DNA from: Solirubrobacterales bacterium
GTDB taxonomy: Bacteria > Actinomycetota > Thermoleophilia > Solirubrobacterales > Solirubrobacteraceae
Assembly (NCBI GenBank): GCA_003244035.1
Contig: QHBV01000254.1
Span: 7,305-13,357, forward strand
Direction: 5' to 3'
DNA: 6,053 nt
The translations under genes were made by a program, and so were the position numbers. Positions 5,329-6,053 of the stretch are shown here, one piece after another. Each line of letters begins with the position of its first letter. Position 1 is the stretch's first letter. The notes beneath the pieces are model-generated. The model had not been told where the DNA came from. It searched no databases and saw only the letters and a list, made by a program, of their open reading frames with translations.

Positions 5329-6053
5329 CTAACGCCGGCGGCCGGAGCGCTTCTTCTTCTTGCGCGGCGGGGGTGGTGGTGCCACCGTGCGATTGGCACC
5401 CTGGGAACTCGCGGGCGCGGGTTGGTCGGGCGGCTTGACCTTGTCTCGCAACAGTCGAGCAATCCCACCGGCCGTGCCAGCTCCGTTCGGTTCGCCTCGT
5501 AGCACCCTGGAGCGCGGTGCGCTGGGCTGACCGCCACTCTGCTTCTTCGAACCGTCTGGGCCGCCGGCGCTCGGCACGGCTCTCTTCGTGCCGCCGGAGC
5601 CCCCGCCCGCGCCACTTCGGCCGGACTTCTTCGACCCGCTGGAGCCCCCGCCCGTGGCGCTCGGCGCAGCCTTCTTAGCACCACCCGAGGAGCCCATACC
5701 GCTGGAGCCACCGGACGACGCCCCAGCGCCGGCGCCCGCGCCAGCAAGAGCAGTCGCGGGTGGCGTGATCGGCCCGATCCGGCGCTTGACGATGTACTGC
5801 TGCATGATCGTCCACAGGTTGGTGGTGATCCAGTACACCAGCAGGCCGGCGGGGTATCGGATGAAGATGAACACGAAGAAGAGCGGCATCACCAGCATGA
5901 TCCGGCGCTGCGTCTTGTCCATCGTCGGGCTCGACATCAGCAGGCTCGAGCCGAGCTGGGTGCCGACGTAGAGCACGAGCAGCGCGATCAGCACGGCCCC
6001 CGTCGCGTTGTTGGTGATGTCTGGGATGAACAGGAAACCCGCTCCGCCGTGGG
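5329..6053 (-). CDS. yidC: Membrane protein insertase YidC, C-terminal part (5' end outside window)
   Basis: YidC inserts and folds inner-membrane proteins alone or with SecYEG. About 240 residues are visible and the frame is open to the window edge, so the start lies beyond it. The visible part begins in the conserved GFLFIPDIT segment. It continues with a transmembrane helix (VLIALLVLYVGTQLGSSLL), a cytoplasmic turn with SSPTMDKTQRR, then helices around LVMPLFFVFIFIRYPAGLLVYW and the TTNLWTIMQQYIV segment, with the YPxGLxxYW and Q-rich signatures of the family. After KRRIGPI comes a tail of roughly 145 residues of Gly, Ala, Ser, Pro and Lys ending in RKKKKRSGRRR. This is long for YidC; basic C-terminal tails in this family contact the ribosome, so a docking role is plausible. 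A GTG at 5994 is internal, not the start. Confidence 0.95.
   Translation of the reverse strand, partial: HGGAGFLFIPDITNNATGAVLIALLVLYVGTQLGSSLLMSSPTMDKTQRRIMLVMPLFFVFIFIRYPAGLLVYWITTNLWTIMQQYIVKRRIGPITPPATALAGAGAGAGASSGGSSGMGSSGGAKKAAPSATGGGSSGSKKSGRSGAGGGSGGTKRAVPSAGGPDGSKKQSGGQPSAPRSRVLRGEPNGAGTAGGIARLLRDKVKPPDQPAPASSQGANRTVAPPPPPRKKKKRSGRRR
5530..5691 (-). repeat. Imperfect Gly/Ser-Lys-Lys repeats in the YidC tail
   Basis: The tail contains four related units of about 10-15 residues: SSGGAKKAAPSATG, GSSGSKKSGRSGAG, GGSGGTKRAVPSAGG and PDGSKKQSGG. Each carries a KK or KR pair in a glycine/serine setting. The likeness is clear in protein and looser in DNA, which suggests old tandem expansion followed by drift. 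Confidence 0.55.

Overview
The window is a high-GC bacterial chromosome segment. Its right two thirds (about 1.9-6.05 kb, all on the minus strand) is the conserved origin-proximal block yidC - jag/khpB - [LAGLIDADG-like gene] - rsmG - parA - parB. A tRNA-Ile(GAT) gene follows on the same strand. Gene order, frequent GTG/TTG starts and GC-rich codon third positions point to an actinomycete. The extra LAGLIDADG-like gene between jag and rsmG and the shape of the RsmG C-terminus suggest the class Thermoleophilia (Solirubrobacterales-like), but that placement is inference from recall and was not tested.

Read on the minus strand from the right edge: yidC is cut by the window edge and ends in a long Gly/Ser/Lys tail. 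jag starts 2 nt after it. An 85-bp gap follows that carries a split parS-like sequence. Next come a small LAGLIDADG-fold gene, rsmG 3 nt later, parA 13 nt later, and parB overlapping the end of parA by 8 nt. This packing implies one or two transcripts. They join membrane-protein insertion (YidC), an RNA-binding protein (Jag/KhpB), 16S rRNA methylation (RsmG) and origin segregation (ParA/ParB). A strong GC hairpin 33 nt past parB probably ends the transcript, and tRNA-Ile follows about 110 bp later.

The left part (1-1.7 kb) looks like accessory sequence: a MarR/GbsR-type regulator with a TTG start, a roughly 300-bp non-coding stretch with a 12-bp perfect inverted repeat, a 64-residue two-helix membrane protein that may be read from a leaderless transcript, and, convergent to it, a 119-residue lipoprotein of unknown function. 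None of these has an obvious functional partner inside the window.

Points most worth a second look: the LAGLIDADG-like gene housed in a core operon with no intron or intein, the parS-arm cluster directly upstream of it, and the unexplained inverted repeat between the regulator and the small membrane protein. No CRISPR array, insertion sequence, rRNA or DnaA-box cluster was seen.
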